Assembly (NCBI RefSeq): GCF_026191675.1
Contig: NZ_JAKRRY010000001.1
Span: forward strand, 186,001-250,000
Length of the DNA stretch: 64,000 bases
Reading direction: 5' to 3'
DNA from: Vibrio qingdaonensis
GTDB lineage: Bacteria > Pseudomonadota > Gammaproteobacteria > Enterobacterales > Vibrionaceae
The notes below the pieces were generated by a model, which was given only the letters and a program-made list of their open reading frames with translations, made no database searches and was not told the DNA's origin. Both the position numbers and the translations under genes were made by a program. Shown piece after piece: positions 34,648 through 43,447 of the stretch. Position 1 is the stretch's first letter, and every line of letters starts with the position of its first letter.

Positions 34648-36012
34648 ATGCTTGAGTATTTGGATGAAAAGACGTTAATTTGGGATCAAACCGCAAACCA
34701 AAAAAACGCAGAAGTTAATGCCGATAAAGCAGTAAAATTTCGCAGCCCGGATGCGTCTCAGGCAGAGTTTTTAAAGCATTTCGACAAGTCAGAGAACCAA
34801 CTTATCAACATTAGCAGTGAGTTGTTAAGTATTGTACTGAAGATTAATGCGCTTCCCGAACCTGAAGACATCGCAGAACTCAGAAATCAATTAGCGCATA
34901 GAATAAGCGAACTGAAAGAAAAAGGCAGCCATCTCAACTATCCCGTCGCCGTCATAGACAAACTCTGTTTTTTGTTCGCAGTGGTTCTTGATGAGTTCAT
35001 CATTTACACCGACTGGGGAGATAAGCGCAGCTGGGAGAATAAAACACTTCTTAGTGAATTATTTGGTATGAGAAATGGCGGAGAATTGTTTTTTACGGTA
35101 ACCGATAAAGCAATGCGACAACCGAATAAAATGATCGACCTTCTGGAAGTGATCTACCTATTTCTTAATGTTGGCTTTAAAGGGCAATACCACTCTCAAG
35201 GTTCAGAGCAGCTTAAAAGCATGATCTACCAACTAGAACAAGTCATGAGTCAATACAGACAAGGAAATGGGGTTCATTGTCTGACTAAAGTTCCCCACCC
35301 AAAAACTCGCCGCCCAAGTCGTAAACGATATTACGCCCTCACGACGTTACTATTTACAATTCTCATTGCATCTACGCTAATCCTCACCCATTTTTGGTAC
35401 CACAAGACTTTGCCGCAAAGAGCGAGAGATTTCTCTTTCTTATCGGAATACAGCCAGCGTTACATTGTGTCTGGTCAAGCTAACGATCTTGTCTTTATAT
35501 CAAGCGATGATGACTTGGCAAATCCTCCCGTGAGAGCAAGTCGTTCTGACACCTTACCTGTCTCGTCATCACGTGTTGGAGCAGCAACCGATCAAGAACA
35601 AAACCTGTCGTTATCTACTGGCGCTATTGACGCCAATAAGATTGATACCAAAGCTGTTAAAACCAGTGCTAGTAACATCACTCCTAACAATATTAGCTCT
35701 GCTGATGCTTCTACTGCCAAAGTTACAACTGACAAGAATCTACCCGCCACCGAGAGTGCCAACAGTCATAACTGGTTGGTGCAAATGGCAACGTTTTCAA
35801 CTCAAACGAACGCAGAAAAATATATACATAGCCTGTCGGCAAGTAAATACCAACCGCGAGTGGACGGCTATAAACAGTATTTTCGAGTCGTCATTGATAC
35901 CCGCTCTAAAGCCGAAGCAGATAATGCGAAGAATTGGCTGAAACAGCACCAAGAGATTGATGCCATTTTAGTCCGAAGCAAGAAATCCAACGCTCAAGCA
36001 GATGAAAACTAA
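34648..36012 (+). CDS. tssL: T6SS inner-membrane protein TssL with C-terminal SPOR domain
   Basis: A 454-residue protein. The cytoplasmic DotU domain is at about residues 50-205 (LLSIVLKINALPEPEDIAELRNQL...CFLFAVVLDEFIIYTDWGDKRSWENKTLLSELFG). One membrane segment follows at about 231-250 (LTTLLFTILIASTLILTHFW), then a low-complexity periplasmic linker. A SPOR domain ends the protein at about 372-447 (NWLVQMATFSTQTNAEKYIHSL...YFRVVIDTRSKAEADNAKNWL). SPOR domains bind denuded septal peptidoglycan; extended TssL proteins more often end in an OmpA-like domain, so this is an alternative cell-wall anchor. Confidence 0.93.
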   Translation: MLEYLDEKTLIWDQTANQKNAEVNADKAVKFRSPDASQAEFLKHFDKSENQLINISSELLSIVLKINALPEPEDIAELRNQLAHRISELKEKGSHLNYPVAVIDKLCFLFAVVLDEFIIYTDWGDKRSWENKTLLSELFGMRNGGELFFTVTDKAMRQPNKMIDLLEVIYLFLNVGFKGQYHSQGSEQLKSMIYQLEQVMSQYRQGNGVHCLTKVPHPKTRRPSRKRYYALTTLLFTILIASTLILTHFWYHKTLPQRARDFSFLSEYSQRYIVSGQANDLVFISSDDDLANPPVRASRSDTLPVSSSRVGAATDQEQNLSLSTGAIDANKIDTKAVKTSASNITPNNISSADASTAKVTTDKNLPATESANSHNWLVQMATFSTQTNAEKYIHSLSASKYQPRVDGYKQYFRVVIDTRSKAEADNAKNWLKQHQEIDAILVRSKKSNAQADEN

Positions 36013-36090
36013 TGAGCTTACTACCGATTCTAGGTGACAGAGGCCGACCACTTCGTTCGTTCGCCGTCGTTTTACAAGGAAGATCTACCC

Positions 36091-39000
36091 ATGTCAGATG
36101 AGAAGACAAAGACAAAAAAGAACCACAAGCCTCTTATTCAAGGGCTATCTAGCGGTTTTATCTTGTGCCTTGTGATGACAACTGCGCTGTGGTTTACGCC
36201 TGCGCTCCACAGCTACTTGCTCATTGCTGTGATCACTTGCCTTGTGCTTTCTACCGTTCTGGGACTTATCGTTTTTTGGATAAGCCAAAAAAATCAACAT
36301 AAAACGGATGAAGAATCAAACAAGAGTAAAGCCTTGGTCACCCATCGCTGTATGCTGCTTAAGAAACACTTCTTTTCTATGCTTAAAGTGCAAAAAAACA
36401 ACAAGCGTTTACAGAGCCGTTATGACCTACCGGTGTATCTTTGGTACAGCGACGCGCCGACACAGGATAAAGGTGTCATCACTCAAATGGGTTACGAAGC
36501 TTATCGACTGGATGAATTTGGTAACGATATTGAGTTTCCTATCTTATTTTGGCTAAGTGAACACTCTATACTTATTTCAATCAGCCAAGGGGACGATCAG
36601 CATCCGGACTATATTAAGACCCTAATAAAGTGCTTGATGACATGGCGACCAAGACAAGCAATCAATGGTTTGCTTTTAGCGACTAATGCCGAATTGTTAC
36701 TGGGGCAAAAAGCGCTAATTAAACAACGCTCTGATCAACTTAAAAGTGATTGTACAAAGCTTAATCGCCTTCTAGGATTATCGGTTCCTACCTATGTTGT
36801 CGTTACTCAAAGTGGTGCAGTGAGTGATTTCTGCCAGTACTTCTCCGGCTTTGATGATGCAAGACGAGAGGAGGCATTTGGCGCAATGATGCCCTATAGA
36901 AAACATGGTGGCATTGATGCAGACTGGTATAACTTCGCATACGATAGCCTCATTGGTCAACTCACAGCTAATATGACCAACGCACTATCCGGGCAACTTA
37001 ACCTCGACTATCGAAAATCAATCGCCAGTGCCCCATTTCAATTTGGTCTACTGAAACAGAACTTCTGGTTAATGTTAAATCGGCTATACGGACTTAATCA
37101 ACTCGGTGAAGGATTGATGTTTCGGGGTTTTTTCTTTACTCACGACGCCAGTCATGATGAAGAAACCGATATCTTGGCGGCGACAATAAGTAATGACTTG
37201 GGGAATGAGTACTATCACCCTAAAGAGAGCCAAGCTATTCAACAAGTGTTGTTCTCTCAACACCTCATGACCCACGTATTGTTACCTGAACAACTGCTCG
37301 TTGGAGTGAATCGGAAAAAAGAAAACTGGCTGCTGACATTACAAGCTGGCTATACACTAGCGTGTTTAGGGCTACTCCTCACAACACTGACAATAATCAA
37401 ACTCGATTTTGACTTTCAAAGTCACAGGGAAGCGCGTGCTGACACCTTATTAGAGCGCTATAAAGAAGCCATTGCTGCGTCACCATATGATATTGAAAAT
37501 CTTGCTGACAATGTCCCAAACTTGTACTCATTGCACAACATTTATCAGCTGTATCATCAAGCTGAACCTTGGTACGTGCTACCTTTTATGCCTTCCTCAA
37601 GTATTAAAAACGAAGTAGAGACTGCTTACTTCGCTGAGTTACAGGCCGTACTGATGCCTTCTTTAGAAAAGTCGATTGCTAATGATCTATTCGTATATGT
37701 TAATTTAGAAGAGCAAGCGACTACCCTGTCACTACTGAACAGTTATCGCTTACTTTTTGACGCCAACAAAAAAAATACCGAAGAACTGGATGCCTATTTT
37801 GTTCACTCTCTAGAGGCTCAGAACTCTGGTTCCGCCTCCACAATTATGCAGCTCAAAGTCTTACTTGATGATGCGTTTAATCGTGGTTTGGTGCCGCTAA
37901 ATGCGAACTCTAATCTCGAGCAACTTGCTAAAGGTGTCATCAATCGTTCTGGCATTGAAACACTGCTTTATCAACATATACAAAACCTACCCTTATTTAC
38001 TAAAAGAATTGATATTCGCAGCGAACTTGGCAGCAATTTCGGGCAGTTATATAGCTTTGAGCCTAGTTACGTTGGTTATCTTGTGCCTTTTTTGTATACG
38101 CCTAACGGTTTCATTGAACTCGACCTTTCTGTTGACTCACCATTACTCAAAGAAGCACTGTCCGCCTACTCAGGAGTGGCGGGAAATGCACCGAGTGCGC
38201 TAGAACTTTACCGAATTAGTCGCGATTTAAAGCAAATGTACCAAAATGATTACATAAACTATTGGAAAGACTTTATTAATAACGTCTCTATGAAGCCGGT
38301 CAACGATACGACGGTATTAAGCCAAACGGTCAACCTGCTCTCTAACGCCAGCAATAACCCACTAACAAACTATTATTCAGTACTGAGTAAGTATACAAAC
38401 GTCACGCTACCCAGTGAAACGTCGGCGAAAAAAACCAGTACCCCCTCCTCGAATGCGAGCGCAAATAGCGGTAATAATGCAGACGAAACTCAAGCGTCAA
38501 GCGAAATCAACCCAGCACTTATAGAAAAACAAGATAAAATTGAATCAGCACGTATGATTAATGCTAACTTTTCCAGTTACCTCGACTATGTCACGCCTGC
38601 AAAAGATTCAATAAAGCCCATCGATACACTGTTAGCCAAAATTACTAAGCTCAAAGTTTGGCTTGATTCCTTTTACCAATCTGAAAATGCAAGGAAACTC
38701 GCTTTTGATACCCTCGCAAAGCCAATGCAAAGTAGCAATCCCATTGCCGATTTAGAAACCAACGCAGATCAACAACCTGCATTAGCCAAACAACTGGTTA
38801 CCTCTTTAACCCAGCTAAGTAACGATTCGATCTTGTCGCTTGCCCATGAATATTTGAACAAGCAGTGGAAAAGCGCCGTTATTCAAACCTATCAAACCAG
38901 TATTGCTAGTTATTATCCTTTTGATAATAACTCAAAAACTGACGCGAGCATTGCTGACGTTCAAGCCTTCTTTTCTTCAAAAGGGGTATTCGCCAACTTT

Positions 39001-39549
39001 GAAAACCAATTCCTCACCCCCTTTTTACAACCTGCTGAAGGCTCCCCTTATTTACCCGGATTCTTACCAAGCTCTGGGCTAATGATCTCCCCAGAAGTTT
39101 GGACAATGTCAACAAAAGCTGACCAAATTCGTTCGGCTCTCTTTCTCGCAAAACCGGACATTGTTTCAGTCAACTTCCAACTCAAAGCCGTTGACATGAG
39201 TGCGTCTGTTACCGAATTCATCATTTATAATGATCAGCCCTTGTTCACTTATCAACACGGGCCTTCTTTATGGAAAAGCATGAGTTGGGAGGGTGAGCAG
39301 CAAGCTGAAGACACACTAAACATCGAGCTCAAAAATAATGTCACATCATTAGCGCGTCAAAACTTTAGTGGTAACTGGAACTGGTTCCGCCTCATTCACA
39401 CGAAGACTGTAAAAACGGCGAATCAAGGTGCCGAAATTTCGCTGGGTGACAGCAGTAACGCTGTCACGTTAACGATTAAGACTCAAGGGCAGGTTAATCC
39501 TTTCGCCCCGAACTTTTTTACTGATTTCAAATTACCAGCGGATTTATAA
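36091..39549 (+). CDS. tssM: T6SS inner-membrane protein TssM (IcmF family)
   Basis: A 1152-residue IcmF-family protein spanning the inner membrane. N-terminal membrane segments (GFILCLVMTTALWF and YLLIAVITCLVLSTVLGLIVFW) are followed by a cytoplasmic domain, another membrane segment near residue 425 (LLTLQAGYTLACLGLLLTTL) and a large periplasmic part. The C-terminal segments (MSASVTEFIIYNDQPLFTYQHGPSLWKSMSWEG and NWNWFRLIHTKTV) match TssM. Where the Walker A motif is expected (about residues 113-129, LPVYLWYSDAPTQDKGVI) there is no GxxGxGKT, so nucleotide binding is unlikely. ATG 36091 with AAGGAAG is preferred to GTG 36034. Confidence 0.93.
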   Translation: MSDEKTKTKKNHKPLIQGLSSGFILCLVMTTALWFTPALHSYLLIAVITCLVLSTVLGLIVFWISQKNQHKTDEESNKSKALVTHRCMLLKKHFFSMLKVQKNNKRLQSRYDLPVYLWYSDAPTQDKGVITQMGYEAYRLDEFGNDIEFPILFWLSEHSILISISQGDDQHPDYIKTLIKCLMTWRPRQAINGLLLATNAELLLGQKALIKQRSDQLKSDCTKLNRLLGLSVPTYVVVTQSGAVSDFCQYFSGFDDARREEAFGAMMPYRKHGGIDADWYNFAYDSLIGQLTANMTNALSGQLNLDYRKSIASAPFQFGLLKQNFWLMLNRLYGLNQLGEGLMFRGFFFTHDASHDEETDILAATISNDLGNEYYHPKESQAIQQVLFSQHLMTHVLLPEQLLVGVNRKKENWLLTLQAGYTLACLGLLLTTLTIIKLDFDFQSHREARADTLLERYKEAIAASPYDIENLADNVPNLYSLHNIYQLYHQAEPWYVLPFMPSSSIKNEVETAYFAELQAVLMPSLEKSIANDLFVYVNLEEQATTLSLLNSYRLLFDANKKNTEELDAYFVHSLEAQNSGSASTIMQLKVLLDDAFNRGLVPLNANSNLEQLAKGVINRSGIETLLYQHIQNLPLFTKRIDIRSELGSNFGQLYSFEPSYVGYLVPFLYTPNGFIELDLSVDSPLLKEALSAYSGVAGNAPSALELYRISRDLKQMYQNDYINYWKDFINNVSMKPVNDTTVLSQTVNLLSNASNNPLTNYYSVLSKYTNVTLPSETSAKKTSTPSSNASANSGNNADETQASSEINPALIEKQDKIESARMINANFSSYLDYVTPAKDSIKPIDTLLAKITKLKVWLDSFYQSENARKLAFDTLAKPMQSSNPIADLETNADQQPALAKQLVTSLTQLSNDSILSLAHEYLNKQWKSAVIQTYQTSIASYYPFDNNSKTDASIADVQAFFSSKGVFANFENQFLTPFLQPAEGSPYLPGFLPSSGLMISPEVWTMSTKADQIRSALFLAKPDIVSVNFQLKAVDMSASVTEFIIYNDQPLFTYQHGPSLWKSMSWEGEQQAEDTLNIELKNNVTSLARQNFSGNWNWFRLIHTKTVKTANQGAEISLGDSSNAVTLTIKTQGQVNPFAPNFFTDFKLPADL

Positions 39550-39550
39550 T

Positions 39551-40342
39551 ATGGCGTTACTGTCGCTTAATGACGCAAACCTAAAGGCATTAATTAGCAG
39601 CCTTGCCGACGAGTTTAATGGTGATCCAAAATGGTTATCTCAGGAGGTTTTTCGTTGGCACCACAAGAAAATAGGCTGGCTTAAAGGGCGGTGTATTACG
39701 GCGACGAACACCGAACAAACGATATACACTAGACTGAGTAAAGAGCAAGACCTAGATGCGCTATGTAACCCAAAGCGTGATGCGATACATAATGCCCAAA
39801 ATAGTACCCAACACACTAGTGCTCCAAAGGCTATCTACAAAAAAGAACATCTCCATTTATCTTTCCTTCATTGGATTCATGGCGACACCCTTTCAAATGA
39901 AGTGAGGCAAGGGAATGTCCAACATCCATGGCTGCAAGACATAGAACAATCTCTAGCGCGTTTGCACAGTAGTGGCTTCATACACGGGGACATCAAACCA
40001 AACAACATTATCATTGGTCGCAAGCAGGCTCACTTAATTGACTTTTCAACCGCCATGCCCATTGGGCAGCACTTTAAGCACCTACCCTTTGCCGCCACTT
40101 CACCCTCTTATTCCTCTCCACAACAAAAAACATTGCAAGGACGTGTTTGTCCTTCTGATGATTGGTATGCACTGGCATTGACGCTCTGCGCCTCATTTAA
40201 AAGCCACCCTTACTATCCACGTCATAGCACACCAAGCTCGCGTGCCATTGCCGACCATTCCAATGCTTTTCAGCTCCCAGCCGAACTGCCGGCTCGATAT
40301 CATATGATCATTCGTAATAAGCTGCGTGCCTACCATCAGTGA
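39551..40342 (+). CDS. Divergent Ser/Thr protein kinase of the T6SS cluster
   Basis: A 263-residue kinase-like protein. The catalytic loop HGDIKPNN (His145, Asp147, Lys149, Asn152) and a metal-binding IDFS (Asp164, DFG replaced by DFS) are present, as is a P+1-like PSYSSPQQ and DDWYALALTLC. The N-lobe is unusual: no glycine-rich loop is obvious and the ATP-anchoring Lys is not clear. PpkA/ImpN kinases phosphorylate the FHA protein to switch on T6SS; no partner PP2C phosphatase is seen here. It is 1 base after tssM. Confidence 0.83.
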   Translation: MALLSLNDANLKALISSLADEFNGDPKWLSQEVFRWHHKKIGWLKGRCITATNTEQTIYTRLSKEQDLDALCNPKRDAIHNAQNSTQHTSAPKAIYKKEHLHLSFLHWIHGDTLSNEVRQGNVQHPWLQDIEQSLARLHSSGFIHGDIKPNNIIIGRKQAHLIDFSTAMPIGQHFKHLPFAATSPSYSSPQQKTLQGRVCPSDDWYALALTLCASFKSHPYYPRHSTPSSRAIADHSNAFQLPAELPARYHMIIRNKLRAYHQ

Positions 40343-40374
40343 CAAGTAACCTAGTAAATGCCCGCGGACTCCCT

Positions 40375-40422
40375 ATACTGTTTTATCAAGATGCTGTTTC
40401 ATGAAAATACTGTTTCATGAAG
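40375..40422. repeat. 16-bp tandem repeat, three copies
   Basis: Three imperfect head-to-tail copies of ATACTGTTTCATGAAG fill most of the 100-base gap between the kinase and transglycosylase genes. Confidence 0.85.
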
Positions 40423-40442
40423 ATTTAAATGGTTAAGCGCGT

Positions 40443-41246
40443 ATGGTGGATATGATTCAACAAATGACGACACCTGCTGACAGTCAAGTCGCCCAACTCA
40501 CTCGTCCGTCACAAACGTCAAGTGCCAACAATCGGCGCCAGTTAGCGTGGTATCGACTGGCTTTCCTGTACATCATACTATTTACTCTCTTGATGGCGTA
40601 TCACCCATTTAGTCACGCGCAATATCGACCGCCAGAACGATTAATTGCACCACACTTAGTTAAACTTACCCCTTACCAGAAACAAATTTTAGACAAATTT
40701 ACTCAGTTCGAACCCTTAGTTTCGTCTATTTTTCAACAGCTGGAACAACGCGCACTACCTGACCATTTGGTTCTCATACCCATGCTAGAATCATCATTCA
40801 ACCCCAACGCTGTCTCACATGCCAATGCCGCCGGTTTATGGCAACTCATGCCATTAACGGCGCAACGTTTTGGGTTAAAGGTCAGTACAAACAACGACCA
40901 ACGCTTCGATATTGCGGCAAGCACGTCAGCCGCACTACAATATTTATCGTTCTTACATCATAAATTTGGTGGCGACATAAGTTTAACTTTAGCCGCTTAC
41001 AATGCAGGGGAAGGACGTGTTCAGCGTGCGATAAAGCGTGCAGGTAGTACACAGTTTTCACAGTTAACATTGCCGCAAGAAACCGTGAACTACGTCCATC
41101 GTTTTTATGCCCTTCAGCGGCTGGTCAACATTTCTGAACTGAAGTCAAAGCCCTCTGCAGCTTTCATGCTCTTTGTCACCGATCAGCAATGGCAAAAATC
41201 GCCTCTTATTAATCTCTCCCCACTACCGCCATTAATTTCGCTCTAA
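40443..41246 (+). CDS. Lytic transglycosylase (SLT domain)
   Basis: A 267-residue protein with one membrane segment or uncleaved signal (WYRLAFLYIILFTLLMAY, residues 35-53) and a periplasmic SLT domain from about residue 110. The catalytic Glu lies in LIPMLESSFNPNAVSHANAAGLWQLMP, followed by the SLT motifs LQYLSFLHHKFGGDISLTLAAYNAGEG. It resembles the catalytic domain of MltD without LysM repeats. Last gene of the T6SS cluster on this strand, it probably opens the peptidoglycan so that the TssJLM complex can cross. It faces the convergent flagellar operon. Confidence 0.88.
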   Translation: MVDMIQQMTTPADSQVAQLTRPSQTSSANNRRQLAWYRLAFLYIILFTLLMAYHPFSHAQYRPPERLIAPHLVKLTPYQKQILDKFTQFEPLVSSIFQQLEQRALPDHLVLIPMLESSFNPNAVSHANAAGLWQLMPLTAQRFGLKVSTNNDQRFDIAASTSAALQYLSFLHHKFGGDISLTLAAYNAGEGRVQRAIKRAGSTQFSQLTLPQETVNYVHRFYALQRLVNISELKSKPSAAFMLFVTDQQWQKSPLINLSPLPPLISL

Positions 41247-41293
41247 ATTCGTGCTCTGTTAGAAGTGTTATCGATTGTCGCACCAGCCTTCAT

Positions 41294-41584
41294 TCACCAA
41301 AACAGTGTTAAGACAACGATACTACAACCCAAAAACGTGGCAAAACAGATGGGAATGACAAGATGCTTGTCTCGCTCAAAAGAAAGGAAGCCCGCAGGTT
41401 GATGAACGACAAAGGTAACTAGCAAAATATTATATAGCGCGAGTAATATACCGATGATAAACACATCAACATACAGAAGACTCGTTACCAAATAGACATA
41501 AAAACCGATTAAGCAATAATCAATGACGACAAGCCATGCTAAACACTTTCGCACGTTGATAAACTTTTGCATCAAATTAGTCAT
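41294..41584 (-). CDS. Small membrane protein coupled to lafU
   Basis: A 96-residue protein with three predicted membrane segments (CLAWLVVIDYCLIGFYVYLVTSL, VFIIGILLALYNILLVTFVV and LVIPICFATFLGCSIVVLTLFW) and no domain known to me. Its ATG overlaps the lafU stop by 8 bases, so it is the last gene of the lateral-flagellar operon and probably translated with the stator gene. A role linked to the lateral motor is suggested only by position. Confidence 0.6.
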   Translation of the reverse strand: MTNLMQKFINVRKCLAWLVVIDYCLIGFYVYLVTSLLYVDVFIIGILLALYNILLVTFVVHQPAGFLSFERDKHLVIPICFATFLGCSIVVLTLFW

Positions 41585-42563
41585 AGCGGCTCATTACCTC
41601 AAATGAGGTTACCGGCTGGTTTTTTAATGCTTGTTGTATCGCTTCGCGCTTTCTTTTTTCTACCTCTGGAGATAACTGCTTCTGAGTGAGTGGGGCTTGT
41701 TTTTCTCTAACGTCTGAGGGCAGGTTAGCATCTGGGAGGAATACGGTCTTATAAACATCACTCAGCTGACTCAGCGTTTCGGCGGTGAGAATATAGAGTT
41801 CGATACGGCGATTAATAGCAGCTTTAGGGTTGTTGATATCCACTGGTGCAGTATCACTCATTCCTGTGACTTGAAAGATATGACGCTCTTGTAGCCCTCC
41901 GCGGTCCAGATAATATCGCGCACTATTGGCACGGTTGCTCGATAACTCCCAGTTAGTCATGCGGCTACCTTTATATCGACTCGCATCCGTATGACCAGTA
42001 ATAATCATCTTGTTTTCAATACGCTGTAACAGCTTAGCCAGATTCAACAAAAGATCTTGATAAAATGGGGTCACTTTAGCCCCTCCCCGAAAGAACATCG
42101 GTCCTTTGTCAGAATCAGCAATCACCAACTTCACTCCTTGCGGGGTGACCAAGACACTCACACTCCCCAACCCATCCACTCCAGCAATATCTTGTTCAAT
42201 TCGCTTTGCCAACACCTCGAGTTCTTGTTGGCTATTGAACTCCCCCTCTAATAGTGATGTGTCGTTAATGCGGTGCAGTTCTGCATCGTAATGAGAGGTA
42301 GCAACATGAGGAAGCGGCAAAGGGTTGATCGAATTACCTCCACTTTCCACCATGCCATGGTGTTGAATTGGATCGTTCCCATAAGAGAAGTAGTTGAGCA
42401 GTTTTTTTTGGTCATCAACATCGACCACCTGAAGTATCCACAACACTAAAAACAAGCACATCATCGAGATCATAAGATCCGCCATCGCCACCTTCCAACC
42501 GCCATGTTGCAATGGATCTCGTTTCTTTTTGCCCTTTTTAGCAATAATGATTTGTTGTTCCAT
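41577..42563 (-). CDS. lafU: Lateral flagellar stator protein LafU (MotB)
   Basis: A 328-residue MotB-type stator subunit. One membrane helix, MADLMISMMCLFLVLWIL, contains the proton-binding Asp29. The C-terminal OmpA-like peptidoglycan-binding domain is at about residues 175-260 (MIITGHTDASRYKG, ELSSNRANSARYYL, INRRIELYI). With LafT it forms the lateral motor, proton-driven in Vibrio. A C-terminal tail of about 70 residues follows the OmpA domain. It lies 11 bases after lafT, at the end of the lafABCDEFSTU order. Confidence 0.93.
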   Translation of the reverse strand: MEQQIIIAKKGKKKRDPLQHGGWKVAMADLMISMMCLFLVLWILQVVDVDDQKKLLNYFSYGNDPIQHHGMVESGGNSINPLPLPHVATSHYDAELHRINDTSLLEGEFNSQQELEVLAKRIEQDIAGVDGLGSVSVLVTPQGVKLVIADSDKGPMFFRGGAKVTPFYQDLLLNLAKLLQRIENKMIITGHTDASRYKGSRMTNWELSSNRANSARYYLDRGGLQERHIFQVTGMSDTAPVDINNPKAAINRRIELYILTAETLSQLSDVYKTVFLPDANLPSDVREKQAPLTQKQLSPEVEKRKREAIQQALKNQPVTSFEVMSRYD

Positions 42564-42574
42564 ACGTGCCTCTA

Positions 42575-43447
42575 TTAACCTGATGAAGGTTGTTGTCTTA
42601 GCACATCAACCGCTTTCTCAAGCTCAACAAATGACGGCTTGTAGCGGGTCTCTATATTCTTCCTTCCAGCATTCGCGCACATATGAGCAGATTGCCCTTG
42701 AGCGTAAGACGATAGAATGGATTTAACGCATTGCAGTGGAGCAAGCTGATTTTCAGATATATCCTTAATGCTGCTCGACAAGGGGCCTAATACACAATAG
42801 CAACCAAACACCCCTGTGAAGGTTCCGACGAGGGCGGCGGCAATATTTTGTCCTATTTCACTGATCTCGCCATCCAAGCCTTGCATCGTAAGAATGATAC
42901 CCATTACCGCCGCTAAAATGCCCAAACCAGGCATCGCTTCAGCAGTGGCGTGGAGCTTTTCCGATGGCTTGGTATATTCATCGTCCAGATGTTCAATTTC
43001 TTCTTCAAGAAATGCCTCAAGTAAATGATGCGATTGTTTACCGGTAATCACTTGTCGAAATGAATCAATAATAAATTGTGTGGTTAGTGTATCCCGCGTG
43101 ATCTGTGGGTATTTCAAAAATATCTTACTTGATTCTGGGTTTTCAATATGAATATCTAACGCTTTAATATTTTGTACACGCGCGATATTAATCAGCTCAA
43201 ACATCAACGATAACAACTGCTGGTAATAATCCTTATTATAGGGTGTAGCCCGAAAGGAAATGCCTATTTGCTGTGTCATTAATTTTAATGTACTAGAAGT
43301 GGTCGACATTAATAAGCTTGCGAAAGCCGCACCAAAAATAATAATAATTTCCGACAGTTTGAAAATGAACTCAAATTTACCACCCAAGTAAATAAAGCCC
43401 CCAAAAATGACGCTTATCACAACAATAACACCAATTATCTTTTGCAT
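42575..43447 (-). CDS. lafT: Lateral flagellar stator protein LafT (MotA)
   Basis: A 290-residue MotA-type protein. Membrane segments 1-2 (IIGVIVVISVIFGGFIYLGG and IIIIFGAAFASLLM) and 3-4 (AEAMPGLGILAAVMGIILTMQGL and IAAALVGTFTGVFGCYCVLGPL) are visible, with the conserved Pro in AEAMPGLG and a cytoplasmic loop with acidic clusters (EEEIEHLDDEY). It generates torque against FliG. Its start overlaps the lafS stop by 13 bases. Confidence 0.93.
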   Translation of the reverse strand: MQKIIGVIVVISVIFGGFIYLGGKFEFIFKLSEIIIIFGAAFASLLMSTTSSTLKLMTQQIGISFRATPYNKDYYQQLLSLMFELINIARVQNIKALDIHIENPESSKIFLKYPQITRDTLTTQFIIDSFRQVITGKQSHHLLEAFLEEEIEHLDDEYTKPSEKLHATAEAMPGLGILAAVMGIILTMQGLDGEISEIGQNIAAALVGTFTGVFGCYCVLGPLSSSIKDISENQLAPLQCVKSILSSYAQGQSAHMCANAGRKNIETRYKPSFVELEKAVDVLRQQPSSG

